DNA of 22,823 bases, from contig JACOEF010000249.1 in the NCBI GenBank assembly GCA_024998705.1, positions 1-22,823 of the forward strand, read 5' to 3'. The DNA is from Nitrospira sp. (GTDB lineage: Bacteria > Nitrospirota > Nitrospiria > Nitrospirales > Nitrospiraceae). The notes under the pieces are model-generated. The model saw only the letters and a program-made list of their open reading frames with translations. It ran no database searches and had not been told where the DNA came from. The position numbers and the translations under genes are program-made. Shown one piece after another: positions 16,035 through 22,823 of the stretch (positions are counted from its first letter, which is position 1; every line of letters starts with the position of its first letter).

Positions 16035-16711
16035 CAGACACACCCACATCATCGGCCGATTCCTGCATTCTCAAAGTGGTGGTGGGTTCACACGCCCATG
16101 GACTGGCCGGGCCCGAAAGCGACAAGGACTTTCGCAGTGTCTTCGTCCTGCCCACCGCCGAACTCTTTCGTGTCGGCTTTAAGTATCAAGGCACGAGGAT
16201 GATGAAGGAGGAAGACGACGAGACGGCCTGGGAAATCGGCCACTTTCTGCAATTGGCATTACAAAGCCATCCGCTGGTGCTCGAAACGCTGGTGGCGCCG
16301 GTGGTGACCATGGATGACTGGGGCGCAGAACTCCGCCACTTGTTTCCGCGCCTCTGGTCGGCGCAGGCGGCCTATGAATCGTTCCTCAACTACTGCGACA
16401 ACCAGCGCAAGAAGATGTTGGAGAAAAAGGATGGCCGACCCGCGAAGTACGCGGCGGCCTATGTGCGGGTGCTCTTCAACCTCTGTGAATTACTCGAACG
16501 GGGAACGTTCAGCATCAGGATTTCTGAAACTCCGGTCGGTGAAGCCGTAGCCAAGATCAAAGCCGGGCACTTTCGTCCCGGCGAGGTCATCGATATGGGG
16601 GAACACTGGGCGGACGTAGCGGCGCAGCGACTCCGTACCTGCTCCCAACAGGCTCGTCCGGAACTGGCCGATGCGTTCCTTCTCAAGGTTCGAAAGGCGT
16701 TTCTCGCCTAG
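16031..16711 (+). CDS. DNA polymerase beta superfamily nucleotidyltransferase
   Basis: This 226-residue protein starts at ATG 16031, which overlaps the ACP stop; the longer frame from 16001 would run back into the ACP gene. KVVVGSHAHGLAGPESDKDFR contains the GS (19-20) and D31-x-D33 metal-binding pattern of pol-beta nucleotidyltransferases. A helical region (FLNYCDNQRKKMLEKK, KYAAAYVRVLFNLCELL) follows, as in the predicted nucleotidyltransferase group related to phage-encoded RlaP. What it modifies is unknown. It is the last gene of the acetyl-CoA operon, and translational coupling suggests a link to ACP or to the complex, but nothing in the sequence proves it. Confidence 0.75.
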   Translation: MTDTPTSSADSCILKVVVGSHAHGLAGPESDKDFRSVFVLPTAELFRVGFKYQGTRMMKEEDDETAWEIGHFLQLALQSHPLVLETLVAPVVTMDDWGAELRHLFPRLWSAQAAYESFLNYCDNQRKKMLEKKDGRPAKYAAAYVRVLFNLCELLERGTFSIRISETPVGEAVAKIKAGHFRPGEVIDMGEHWADVAAQRLRTCSQQARPELADAFLLKVRKAFLA

Positions 16712-16746
16712 AACGATCTGCCGTTCCACTTCGGAACAACGATCAC

Positions 16747-16793
16747 AAAAAAACCCGCTCCCGTGTGGAGATCGGACCTGCCCACTGAGCGGG
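16747..16793 (-). terminator. Rho-independent terminator reading leftwards
   Basis: On the minus strand CCCGCTC pairs with GAGCGGG (7 bp). An inner GTGG/CCAC pair forms, and seven T residues follow directly. There is no T-run in the plus direction, so it serves leftward transcription from 16794 and beyond. Since no minus-strand protein gene precedes it, it points to a non-coding transcript. Confidence 0.75.
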
Positions 16794-17001
16794 ATCCCTC
16801 CGAACACTCCGGCGAATCACACAGCCTGAATGTCCCGCGCTCCCCATTCATCGGGCTCCTTGTGCGAGCCGTGCCTCCTACTGGCACCGAGATAGAAGCG
16901 CGTCCCTTCGGACCAGACCCCGAAATTGCGACAGGCGCGACCCCCGAACCTACTCACGCAGCACGGAAGCGGGGGTTTCGACCTTATCCTGGCTCCACCT
17001 C
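16747..17001 (-). ncRNA. Candidate structured non-coding RNA (about 255 nt)
   Basis: Between a promoter-like element (17008-17036) and the terminator, the minus strand folds strongly. A perfect three-way junction is formed by UCG (16890-16888), hairpin GUGCC-AGUAGGA-GGCAC, hairpin GGCUC-GCACAAG-GAGCC, and CGA (16853-16851), with no unpaired base between the helices. Outside an internal loop, CGCGCUU (16902-16896) pairs with GAGCGCG (16842-16836). Nearer the 5' end ACCCCC pairs with GGGGGU. GGA occurs repeatedly, including in the AGUAGGA loop. It matches no class that I recall (not tmRNA, 4.5S, 6S or RNase P by their conserved cores). ORFs over it on both strands look like chance reading. Confidence 0.55.
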
Positions 17002-17007
17002 CCTTCA

Positions 17008-17036
17008 TTTATCTTGGTAATCATGTCCTTGCTCAA
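17008..17036 (-). promoter_or_regulatory. Promoter-like element for the candidate ncRNA
   Basis: On the minus strand TTGAGC (17036-17031) and GATAAA (17013-17008) are separated by exactly 17 bases. Each matches the sigma-70 consensus at four of six positions. Transcription would begin near 17001, just upstream of the folded region. The match alone is weak; support comes from its position relative to the structure and terminator. Confidence 0.4.
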
Positions 17037-17198
17037 ATTAATGAGGTAATTGGCACCATTGCAGCCCCCGGCTGCTGCCCCGTATCGCCCCACCCCACAG
17101 ATCGGTCGAAGCACGCCACTGCTTGCCCATACTCCTAAGCAAGTGAACTTTCGCACGTCCCCCGGGCATGGCAACCACCTGTTCTTCTGGCATCGAGT

Positions 17199-17218
17199 CT
17201 GCAACAGTTCCGTTGCAG
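17199..17218. promoter_or_regulatory. Perfect inverted repeat upstream of hsp20
   Basis: CTGCAAC and GTTGCAG are perfect complements separated by six bases, about 90 bases before the hsp20 start. It is not a CIRCE element (TTAGCACTC-N9-GAGTGCTAA). It could be a regulator operator or an RNA hairpin in the leader. Confidence 0.35.
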
Positions 17219-17306
17219 GATGAGCAGCTTCACAACAGCATCTGTCGAATGTATGGCAAGACTCCGATTCATGCTCAACTAACCCCACCGCAAAGGAGAC
17301 ATGATC

Positions 17307-17780
17307 ATGAGTGGACTCACACGCTGGGAACCATTTCGGATGCAGTTCAATCCGTGGCGAGAACTTGAGGAGGTTGAGAAACGCCTGTCCACTCTCTGGG
17401 GCCGGACGCCGGCCAAAGCAGATGGCCAGAAGGAAGCAATCTCGGTCGCAGAATGGTCTCCCGTGGTCGATATTACCGAAGACGCCAAGGAATACCTGAT
17501 CAAGGCAGAGCTCCCCGAAATCAAGAAGGAAGACGTGAAACTCACGGTTCAGGACAATGTGCTCGCGATCTCCGGCGAGCGCAAATACGAGAAGGAAGAA
17601 AAAGGCAAGAAATACCAGCGCGTGGAACGGGCCTACGGCAGTTTTTTGCGAAGCTTCACCCTGCCGGAAGATGCCGACGGCAGCAAGGTCGCGGCGGAAT
17701 ACAAAGACGGGATCCTTAACGTGCATCTCCCGAAATCGGAGAAGGCCCAGCCCAAATCGATTGAAGTGAAGGTGGCCTAA
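17307..17780 (+). CDS. Small heat shock protein, Hsp20/alpha-crystallin family
   Basis: This protein is 157 residues from ATG 17307. AAGGAG at 17293-17298 is 8 bases from this ATG but only 2 from the in-frame ATG at 17301, so 17307 is preferred. After an N-terminal arm (RWEPFRMQFNPWRELEEVEK), the alpha-crystallin domain shows WSPVVDITEDAKEYLIKAELP, LAISGERKYEKEE, a region containing ERAYGSFLRSFTLPE, and the C-terminal strand DGILNVHLPK. It is an ATP-independent holdase that forms oligomers and keeps unfolding proteins soluble. It heads the rightward stress cluster and is followed by a 49-residue membrane peptide. Confidence 0.93.
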   Translation: MSGLTRWEPFRMQFNPWRELEEVEKRLSTLWGRTPAKADGQKEAISVAEWSPVVDITEDAKEYLIKAELPEIKKEDVKLTVQDNVLAISGERKYEKEEKGKKYQRVERAYGSFLRSFTLPEDADGSKVAAEYKDGILNVHLPKSEKAQPKSIEVKVA

Positions 17781-17796
17781 GCGGAAGGAGCCCATC

Positions 17797-17946
17797 ATGT
17801 TCCGACATCCTCGATACCTGGACATCCCCTGGGAGATCCATTGGCACCCTGAGGGAGCATCGCACCATCACCGGTGGCTGATGGTGCTCTTGATCGTCGC
17901 GGTGCTCATGCTGATCGGCGTGGGGGTCACGAGCGGATGGTGGTAA
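17797..17946 (+). CDS. 49-residue single-pass membrane peptide
   Basis: ATG 17797 follows GAAGGAG with 6-base spacing and opens 49 codons to TAA 17946. The N-terminal half is His/Trp-rich and hydrophilic (EIHWHPEGASHHHRW). The second half is one strong transmembrane helix (LMVLLIVAVLMLIGVGV) ending TSGWW. It starts 16 bases after the hsp20 stop and is probably co-transcribed. No family is recognised. The clustered histidines could bind metal, but that is a guess. Confidence 0.6.
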   Translation: MFRHPRYLDIPWEIHWHPEGASHHHRWLMVLLIVAVLMLIGVGVTSGWW

Positions 17947-17997
17947 CTCCGTTCGAGTCTCGGTATACCCGGCAAACGGCAGGGGGAGTGGGTCGTT

Positions 17998-18651
17998 ATG
18001 TTTAGGAACCGTCAAGAAGCCGGCGAACTCCTCGCTGAGGAACTGCTCCCGTTTCGCAACGATCCGAGCGCCATCCTGCTCGCGCTGCCGCGCGGAGGTG
18101 TGGCGGTGGCGTATCAATTGAGCCTGGCCCTGCGGTTGCCGCTCGATGTGCTGATCACGCGAAAAATCGGCGCACCGGACAATCCTGAATATGCCCTGGG
18201 AGCCGTCAGCGAAACGGGGGCGGTGTACTGGAATCGTGAGGCACTATCGGGCTTATCGCTCACCGAACGACAACTCTCAGCCGCCGTGCAGGCGCAGCAA
18301 AAGGAAGTCGCCAGACGTGTGGCCCTGTACCGGCAGGGACGACCGTTCCCCGACCTCAACGACCGGACCGTAATTCTCGTGGATGACGGCCTCGCCACAG
18401 GCGCGACGTTCTTCGCCTCTGTGGCGACCGTCCGTCAGGGGAACCCGCGCCGGGTCATCGGAGCCATTCCGGTGGGTCCGCGCTCGACTGTGGAAGAGGC
18501 GCGGAAGCTGGTTGACCAAATGGTCGTACTGCGGGTCCCGGACCCCTTTTATGCCGTCGGGAACTTCTACCGCGACTTCGAGCAGGTCGAAGACCGGGAA
18601 GTACTGCAATATCTCAATCTGGCGGAAGAAGCGTTTATCAACAAATCATAA
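17998..18651 (+). CDS. Phosphoribosyltransferase family protein
   Basis: This 217-residue protein has VILVDDGLATGATFF (125-139), the PRPP-binding loop of type I phosphoribosyltransferases, after LALPRGGVAVAYQLS and ITRKIGAPDNPEYALGAVSE. That combination belongs to the predicted phosphoribosyltransferase group (COG1926-like) often found in stress or dormancy gene clusters, rather than to a purine or pyrimidine salvage enzyme of known specificity. GGGGGAG precedes the ATG. The base substrate is unknown. Confidence 0.85.
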   Translation: MFRNRQEAGELLAEELLPFRNDPSAILLALPRGGVAVAYQLSLALRLPLDVLITRKIGAPDNPEYALGAVSETGAVYWNREALSGLSLTERQLSAAVQAQQKEVARRVALYRQGRPFPDLNDRTVILVDDGLATGATFFASVATVRQGNPRRVIGAIPVGPRSTVEEARKLVDQMVVLRVPDPFYAVGNFYRDFEQVEDREVLQYLNLAEEAFINKS

Positions 18652-18705
18652 CCTCACAGCGCCGGCCGTAGGCCAGAGCCCGGGCACAGAAAAGGAATCA
18701 CCCCG

Positions 18706-19200
18706 ATGAACAAACCAACCGAAGGCGGCCATGCAGCGCGCCACGATCGATTCGTAGAAGAATACCAGCACGACTCCTACAAAATGCCGGGCAAACTGAA
18801 GGAACCGACGGTCTGCAAGACCTGCGGAGCGCTGTTCCATAAGGGGCGCTGGACCTGGGGAGCCAAACCGACGGGGGCCGATGAGATCGTCTGCCCGGCT
18901 TGTCTGCGCATCCAGGACAAAAACCCAAAGGGGTTCGTCACGATCAAAGGATCCTACAAGGACCAACACCGGGACCAAGTCATGGGCCTGATCCACAACG
19001 CGGAGACGCAGGAAAAAAAGGAGTACCCGCTGGCTCGCATCATGACCATCGAAAACCGTGCAGAGGGGCTTGTCGTCCTCACCACCGATACCCACTTGCC
19101 CCGGCGTATCGGCGAAGCGCTGAAACACGCTCACCACGGCGAATTGGAACTGCAATATGACAAGGATGAAGATTTTGTCCGCGTCACATGGATCGGGTAA
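18706..19200 (+). CDS. BCAM0308-type zinc-ribbon protein
   Basis: This 164-residue protein has CKTCG (C37, C40) and CPACL (C63, C66), forming a zinc ribbon around a tryptophan-rich insert (KGRWTWGAKP). It also has the ending TTDTHLPRRIGEALKHAH and ELELQYDKDEDFVRVTW. This layout matches the BCAM0308 family of uncharacterised proteins, commonly found near stress genes. AAAGGA lies before the ATG. The DTHLPRRIGEAL helix may mediate nucleic-acid or ribosome contact; the function is not known. Confidence 0.8.
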   Translation: MNKPTEGGHAARHDRFVEEYQHDSYKMPGKLKEPTVCKTCGALFHKGRWTWGAKPTGADEIVCPACLRIQDKNPKGFVTIKGSYKDQHRDQVMGLIHNAETQEKKEYPLARIMTIENRAEGLVVLTTDTHLPRRIGEALKHAHHGELELQYDKDEDFVRVTWIG

Positions 19201-19221
19201 GCATGCACCCCCTCGGCATGC
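19201..19221. promoter_or_regulatory. Paired GCATGC palindromes before the NTF2-like gene
   Basis: Two GCATGC hexamers, each self-complementary, are separated by nine bases immediately after the preceding stop. They end just before the AGGAG ribosome-binding site of the next gene. They could form a small stem-loop affecting translation, or be a protein-binding site. Chance is possible. Confidence 0.25.
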
Positions 19222-19231
19222 AGGAGTGATC

Positions 19232-19783
19232 ATGGACGGAGCGGAACGGATGCGGGATCGATGGTACAGGATCCTTGTGGGCGGATTGCTGCTGATCACC
19301 GTGACGGTGTCTCCGGCGGCAGCCGAGACGCAGCTCCTTCCGGGGGCAGCAGGAGACCTTGATCAAGCCACCGTCGATGCGGTTCTGGCGACGTTCCAAC
19401 AAGCCGAACAGCCGCTGCGCGCCGGCAATGTGGACGGAATCATGGCCCTGTATTCGGAGCACTACAATTATCACGGCTTGAAGAAGGCCGATATGCGGAG
19501 GGTCTGGACCAATTTGTTCGATGAGTTCAGGGAACTGTCCGATATCCATCATTTTTCACGGATGAGCAAGGTCGGGTCCGGAACCAAAACCATCATCGAG
19601 GTGACCTGTACAGGCAGTTTGTCTGGGCTCTCAAAAACGGGCGGGTTACGTGTCCCCATCGACAGTAGGTATGAGGAGGTGCACTACATGAAGTTCGACG
19701 AAGGGCAGTGGCGCATTCGCGGCAACGTCGGCGATGCTCCGCGCTTGATGCCCTTCGGCACGTCACCGCATCCGTTGTTCTAG
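19232..19783 (+). CDS. Secreted NTF2-like (SnoaL/DUF4440-type) protein
   Basis: This protein is 183 residues from ATG 19232, which has AGGAG five bases upstream; the longer frame from 19157 overlaps the previous gene. The N-terminus MRDRWYRILVGGLLLITVTVSPAAAET is a Sec signal peptide (arginine, hydrophobic core, AAA-type cleavage site), described here in its parts. The mature part has the cone-fold pattern of NTF2-like proteins: helix VLATFQQAEQPLRAGNVDG, IMALYSEHYNYHG, and late strands VHYMKFDEGQWRIRGN. It is probably periplasmic. Ligand or catalytic role is not apparent. Confidence 0.65.
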   Translation: MDGAERMRDRWYRILVGGLLLITVTVSPAAAETQLLPGAAGDLDQATVDAVLATFQQAEQPLRAGNVDGIMALYSEHYNYHGLKKADMRRVWTNLFDEFRELSDIHHFSRMSKVGSGTKTIIEVTCTGSLSGLSKTGGLRVPIDSRYEEVHYMKFDEGQWRIRGNVGDAPRLMPFGTSPHPLF

Positions 19784-20019
19784 TGGATGCGGAAACACTG
19801 TCTGCAGAACCGGTGTACAGAATAGCCCACGCATACGGGAAGAGAGATGAATAGTGTCGCAGGATACTCACAAGTTCCACCTTCGTCGGCCGTCCGTCGT
19901 GAAATATCGATCGGCCCTCGTTGCAGCACCGGCTGCGGCAGGTTCGCGAGAGACGCTTCACAGGTAACGAACACGACGCGGGAAGACTTTTTCAGCATCC
20001 TGCCAGCGAAAGGAGTCTT

Positions 20020-20877
20020 ATGCGCGCCCTCATCGCACTCGATTGGTCGGAACAGGCGTTCGTCGCTGTTCGTGAAGTCACCTATCTCTACGATCTACAA
20101 GAGGTCATCCTGGTGCATGGTATCGACCTGGGCATGTTCCAGTATCCGATCGTCGCAGAAGTGAGCAACCTGCAGGGGTACGACGACTTCCGGAAAGCCA
20201 TGGAGAAGGCGGGACAGCAACTGCTCGACCATACATCCACCATGCTGCCCTCCGAAGGCCTCTCCATCACGCGGGTCTGCGAATTTGCGAAACCGGCCGC
20301 GCTGATTCTGGACAAAGCCCGGGAAACACATCCAGACCTGATCGTGATCGGCGCGCGCGGACGAGGCCGCGTCGGCGAATTCGTGCTGGGCAGCGTCTCC
20401 CATCGCGTTGCGCTCCATGCCGACTGCACGACCTTGATCGTGAAAGAACGAGAGGGGCCGGTCAAACGTGTGACGGTGGCCATCGAAGGACATGAGGATG
20501 GAGCCCGGATCAAGGCCTGGCTCCTCAGCCATCCGTTCAAGAATCCGGTCGATCTCACCATCGTCAGCGTCGTACGCCAGATTCCTTCCACCGATCCGTT
20601 CAGCCTCTTTCCACTCCAGGATTGGACCGGGATCGCCGTACGCTCCGCCGAAGACCTGGTGAAGAACGTGGCCGCCTCGGTCATGAATCACCGGTATACG
20701 GTCGGCACTCAGGTGACCGTCGGCGATCCGACCGACATCCTGACGGAGCGCGCCAAGTCGGCCGATCTCTTGATCATCGGTTCCCATGGACGGAAGGGAC
20801 TAGAGCGATTTCTGTTGGGAAGCATTTCCCACGCCCTCTTGCACCACGTGCCCTGTCCGGTTTTGATCGTACGATGA
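20020..20877 (+). CDS. Tandem universal stress protein (two UspA domains)
   Basis: This protein is 285 residues from ATG 20020, which follows AAAGGAG; the upstream open frame from 19921 lacks a signal. Domain 1 begins RALIALDWSEQAF and ends with the ATP-binding G-x2-G-x9-G-S pattern in GARGRGRVGEFVLGSVS. Domain 2 begins VKRVTVAIEGHEDG and ends with GSHGRKGLERFLLGSIS. Both nucleotide-binding motifs are intact, so it is of the ATP-binding Usp type, active in the cytoplasm under starvation, oxidative or low-oxygen stress. It is the typical partner of Hsp20, phosphoribosyltransferase and BCAM0308 genes in such clusters. Confidence 0.92.
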   Translation: MRALIALDWSEQAFVAVREVTYLYDLQEVILVHGIDLGMFQYPIVAEVSNLQGYDDFRKAMEKAGQQLLDHTSTMLPSEGLSITRVCEFAKPAALILDKARETHPDLIVIGARGRGRVGEFVLGSVSHRVALHADCTTLIVKEREGPVKRVTVAIEGHEDGARIKAWLLSHPFKNPVDLTIVSVVRQIPSTDPFSLFPLQDWTGIAVRSAEDLVKNVAASVMNHRYTVGTQVTVGDPTDILTERAKSADLLIIGSHGRKGLERFLLGSISHALLHHVPCPVLIVR

Positions 20878-20926
20878 ATCCGAACTCAATCCGGCGCACT
20901 GCGCCGAACCATAAAGGAGCCTGCGC

Positions 20927-21289
20927 ATGAAAACGTTCAGCTTTCTTTCGGTCGTCTGCCTCGTCATCCTGGGCAGTACATGGGCCACCGCTCAAACCAA
21001 CCGAGGCAATCCGCGCGAAGGACAGGCTATCTATGAAAAGCAATGTCTACGCTGCCATGGAGACAAACTGGATGGGGCCGGGCCGGAGGGCCAATACCTC
21101 ATTGTGAGGCCCGCGAATTTTCAATCCATCAACTCGCGCGCCAAGACCGACTGGGAACTCCTGATCACGATCGCGAACGGCGCACTCTTCAGTCCGATGC
21201 ATGGGTATCGCGGGAAGTTGACCGACCAGCAAATGCTGGACGTCTTATCCTATATCCGATCAGTCGCGACACCGGACTTCGTCAGCTAG
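20927..21289 (+). CDS. Secreted monohaem c-type cytochrome
   Basis: This 120-residue protein has a signal peptide (MKTFSFLSVVCLVILGSTWATA). The haem site CLRCH at C40-C43-H44 and a likely axial methionine (M91, in SPMHGYRGKLTD) are of class I cytochrome c type. It would be periplasmic, or anchored if the signal is uncleaved, and carry single electrons. AAAGGAG lies before the ATG, 49 bases after the Usp stop. Its redox partners are not in the window. The spacing EGQAIYEKQCLRCHG and LTDQQMLDVLSYIRS is close to that of short SoxX/cytochrome cbb3-like domains. Confidence 0.9.
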   Translation: MKTFSFLSVVCLVILGSTWATAQTNRGNPREGQAIYEKQCLRCHGDKLDGAGPEGQYLIVRPANFQSINSRAKTDWELLITIANGALFSPMHGYRGKLTDQQMLDVLSYIRSVATPDFVS

Positions 21290-21313
21290 CCGACGGACGC
21301 CACAGGCAACGCG

Positions 21314-21577
21314 ATGAATCGGTGGAGGGGTCTATACGCAGGTCTGTTCCTCGCCTGCCTGTGGCTGCCCGGTTCGAAAGTATCCACTCACGCCTCCCAA
21401 CCGACCGTGGGCGTGGATGTCTGTGTCCGAGCCGCTTGCCGCACTGTGACGCAGCCGCAACCTTCCTTCGCGATTTTCAGCGGCATCGCCCTGCCCGGCA
21501 CATTCTGTTGCGAGACATCCGTCAGGATCAGTCCGCGCTCACCCATTTGGAGCCATTGGCGAGACAGCGACCCGTGA
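21314..21577 (+). CDS. Doubtful small secreted protein
   Basis: This 87-codon frame starts with a credible signal peptide (MNRWRGLYAGLFLACLWLP, then THAS) and has four cysteines in the remainder, but no recognisable domain. The ribosome-binding site is weak. The 395-base interval 21290-21684 otherwise holds overlapping open frames and a tiny frame at 21604-21681 (TTG start, ending MIGLGMLLLVKPNLRSE) that encodes a short hydrophobic peptide. Either a decayed gene or a small exported protein would fit. Confidence 0.3.
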   Translation: MNRWRGLYAGLFLACLWLPGSKVSTHASQPTVGVDVCVRAACRTVTQPQPSFAIFSGIALPGTFCCETSVRISPRSPIWSHWRDSDP

Positions 21578-21684
21578 CTCTCATCAACGTACCCGCCTTT
21601 TAGTTGAAACTGATCAGCAGGACAGTCATGATCGGGCTCGGCATGTTGCTGCTCGTGAAACCGAACCTGCGCTCGGAGTAAGTC

Positions 21685-22823
21685 ATGCAACGTATCCGCC
21701 CACTCCCCATGCCGCCATCCAGGGACGAAGGCCCCGACTCCGGCCATGTTGTCCTAAGCGACGGCACGACGGCCCTCTTGCGCATCGCGCAGCCGGGCGA
21801 CGCGGATGAACTGCAGCGCTTCGTCGAGCGGCTGTCGCCGGAAGCCAGACGCCACCGGTTTTTCTCCGAAACTGCGCCACCAGCCGAGGTGATCCGCACA
21901 CTCTGCGACTCGTCCGATCCGCGGCGCAGCCTCACGATAATTGCCCTGCGCCGGCAGGACGGAGCCCTCCATGTCATCGCCTCCGGTTCATATCATGCAC
22001 GGAATCCGCATCAGGCCGAAGTGGCCATGTCCGTAGACGATCGGCTCCATGGGCATGGCTTGGGCACGCTGCTCCTGGAGCGGCTGGCACTGTTGGCGAT
22101 CCGTCACGGCTTCACCAGACTCTGGGCCATCACGCACGCCGACAATGTGGCCATGCGCGAGGTGTTTGCGTCTTCCGGACTCTCCATGGAAGAACATGTC
22201 GAAGGCGGCGACATGGAGGTCGAGCTCTCGCTGACACCGACCGACCGGAGCGTGCTCCAATCCGAGTGGCGTGAACGGGTCGCCACCACGGCTTCGCTCC
22301 GACCCCTCTTCCATCCTCAGGCCGTCGCCGTCATCGGCGCCTCGCGCGATCCCCAGAGTATCGGCTATCGGTTGCTCGACGCGCTGAACAGCAACGGGTT
22401 TCACGGCCGCTGTTACGCCATCAATCCGCATGCCGCCACTATCGCCGGCCTACGCACCTATCCGTCGCTTCGTGCACTGCCGGAGCCGGTCGATCTGGCC
22501 GTCATCCTCGTCCCCAAAGACGCCGTGCTCTCTGTCGTGGACGACTGCGCGGCGACCGGTGTCCGCGCGCTTGTGGTCATCACCGCCGGGTTCGCCGAGG
22601 TCGGCGCAGAGGGACGCCGTCTACAAGACCAGCTCCTCGACAAGGTTCGTCAACAGGGCCTGCGCATGGTCGGCCCCAATTGCTTCGGCATCCTGAACAC
22701 CGATCCGGCCGTGCGGCTCAACGCCACCTTCACGTCCACATTCCCCCTCGCCGGCTCGATAGCCATGTCGTCACAAAGCGGCGCATTGGGCTTAGCCTTG
22801 CTCGCCGCATCCGAACGATTGCA
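21685..22823 (+). CDS. GNAT acetyltransferase / acyl-CoA synthetase (NDP-forming) fusion, Pat-like, 3' end outside window
   Basis: From ATG 21685 (GGAG seven bases upstream) the frame is open to the window end, 379 complete codons. Residues about 28-190 are a GNAT domain with the acetyl-CoA loop DDRLHGHGLGTLLLERL, then ANPHQ-like and ITHADNVAMREVF segments. From about 205 on is the CoA-binding domain of NDP-forming acyl-CoA synthetases: AVIGASRDPQSIGYRLL, VDLAVILVPKDAV, VVITAGFAEVG, MVGPNCFGILN, AMSSQSGALGLALL. The catalytic ATP-grasp part is cut off. Fusions of this kind include Pat/PatZ, which acetylate and inactivate AMP-forming acetyl-CoA synthetase. There the GNAT domain is C-terminal, whereas here it is N-terminal, an order also seen in many bacteria. 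A role in acetylating the AcsA encoded at 9430 is inference. Confidence 0.88.
   Translation, partial: MQRIRPLPMPPSRDEGPDSGHVVLSDGTTALLRIAQPGDADELQRFVERLSPEARRHRFFSETAPPAEVIRTLCDSSDPRRSLTIIALRRQDGALHVIASGSYHARNPHQAEVAMSVDDRLHGHGLGTLLLERLALLAIRHGFTRLWAITHADNVAMREVFASSGLSMEEHVEGGDMEVELSLTPTDRSVLQSEWRERVATTASLRPLFHPQAVAVIGASRDPQSIGYRLLDALNSNGFHGRCYAINPHAATIAGLRTYPSLRALPEPVDLAVILVPKDAVLSVVDDCAATGVRALVVITAGFAEVGAEGRRLQDQLLDKVRQQGLRMVGPNCFGILNTDPAVRLNATFTSTFPLAGSIAMSSQSGALGLALLAASERL

Noticed and set aside
16817..17008. 63-codon minus-strand ORF within the candidate ncRNA
   Set aside because: The frame has no recognised family and its DNA is organised as paired helices and a terminator, which fits an RNA better than a protein.
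16950..17825. 291-codon minus-strand ORF opposite hsp20
   Set aside because: It is antisense to a clear Hsp20 gene and the candidate RNA promoter, with no domain; a shadow of codon bias.
19847..20164. 105-codon plus-strand ORF with a fair ribosome-binding site before the Usp gene
   Set aside because: It runs far into the Usp gene in another frame and has low-complexity Ser/Arg composition.
21388..21747. 119-codon minus-strand ORF in the gap before the GNAT fusion
   Set aside because: No start signal or domain, and it overlaps the start of the GNAT gene.

Overview
The window looks like a chromosomal piece of a GC-rich, free-living, metabolically versatile bacterium. The gene set is short NADP-type malic enzyme, PolX, AcsA, CbpA/CbpM next to a three-gene pyruvate dehydrogenase, small Hsp20, BCAM0308-type protein, universal stress protein, a c-type cytochrome and a GNAT/acyl-CoA synthetase fusion. 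This combination is reminiscent of Nitrospirota (Nitrospira-like), but that assignment is inference from gene content and no rRNA or other marker is present.

Region 1 (1-3800) is accessory DNA, visibly less GC-rich and with different codon use. It starts with the tail of a PIN-domain (VapC-like) toxin. Then come four same-strand ORFs: a nuclease-like gene broken by an in-frame TGA, a HEPN plus zinc-ribbon protein, a protein resembling a class III nucleotide cyclase domain, and a low-molecular-weight phosphatase/arsenate-reductase-like protein. The last three are each followed by an imperfect palindrome with attC architecture, and in two cases the stop codon lies inside the GCCTRAC end. This is the layout of integron gene cassettes. 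No integrase is in view, so it is a cluster of attC sites lacking integrase, or the distal part of a longer array. Three ORFs also share a homologous leader of about 100-190 bp ending at AAACATTGYT just before the coding start.

Region 2 (3954-9429): malic enzyme and PolX run leftwards as a probable operon. A stretch rich in inverted repeats with a doubtful ORF follows, then a rightward trypsin-like protease, a leftward small zinc-ribbon protein, and a decayed N-terminal remnant of a cyclic-2,3-diphosphoglycerate-synthetase-like GTPase.

Region 3 (9430-16711) is a rightward run of acetyl-CoA genes: acsA, cbpA, cbpM, pdhA, pdhB, pdhC, an acyl carrier protein and a pol-beta-type nucleotidyltransferase. 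The joints cbpM/pdhA, pdhC/ACP and ACP/nucleotidyltransferase are 4-bp ATGA overlaps, which implies translational coupling.

Region 4 (16712-17306) has no protein gene. On the minus strand it holds a convincing candidate structured RNA, with a promoter-like element, a compact three-way junction and an intrinsic terminator.

Region 5 (17307-22823) is a rightward stress/redox cluster: Hsp20, a 49-residue membrane peptide, a phosphoribosyltransferase, a BCAM0308-type protein, a secreted NTF2-like protein, a two-domain universal stress protein, a secreted monohaem cytochrome c, a doubtful small secreted ORF, and a GNAT/acyl-CoA-synthetase (Pat-like) protein that runs off the window. Pat-like enzymes in other bacteria acetylate and inactivate AcsA, whose modifiable SGK lysine is conserved here, so regions 3 and 5 may be functionally linked.
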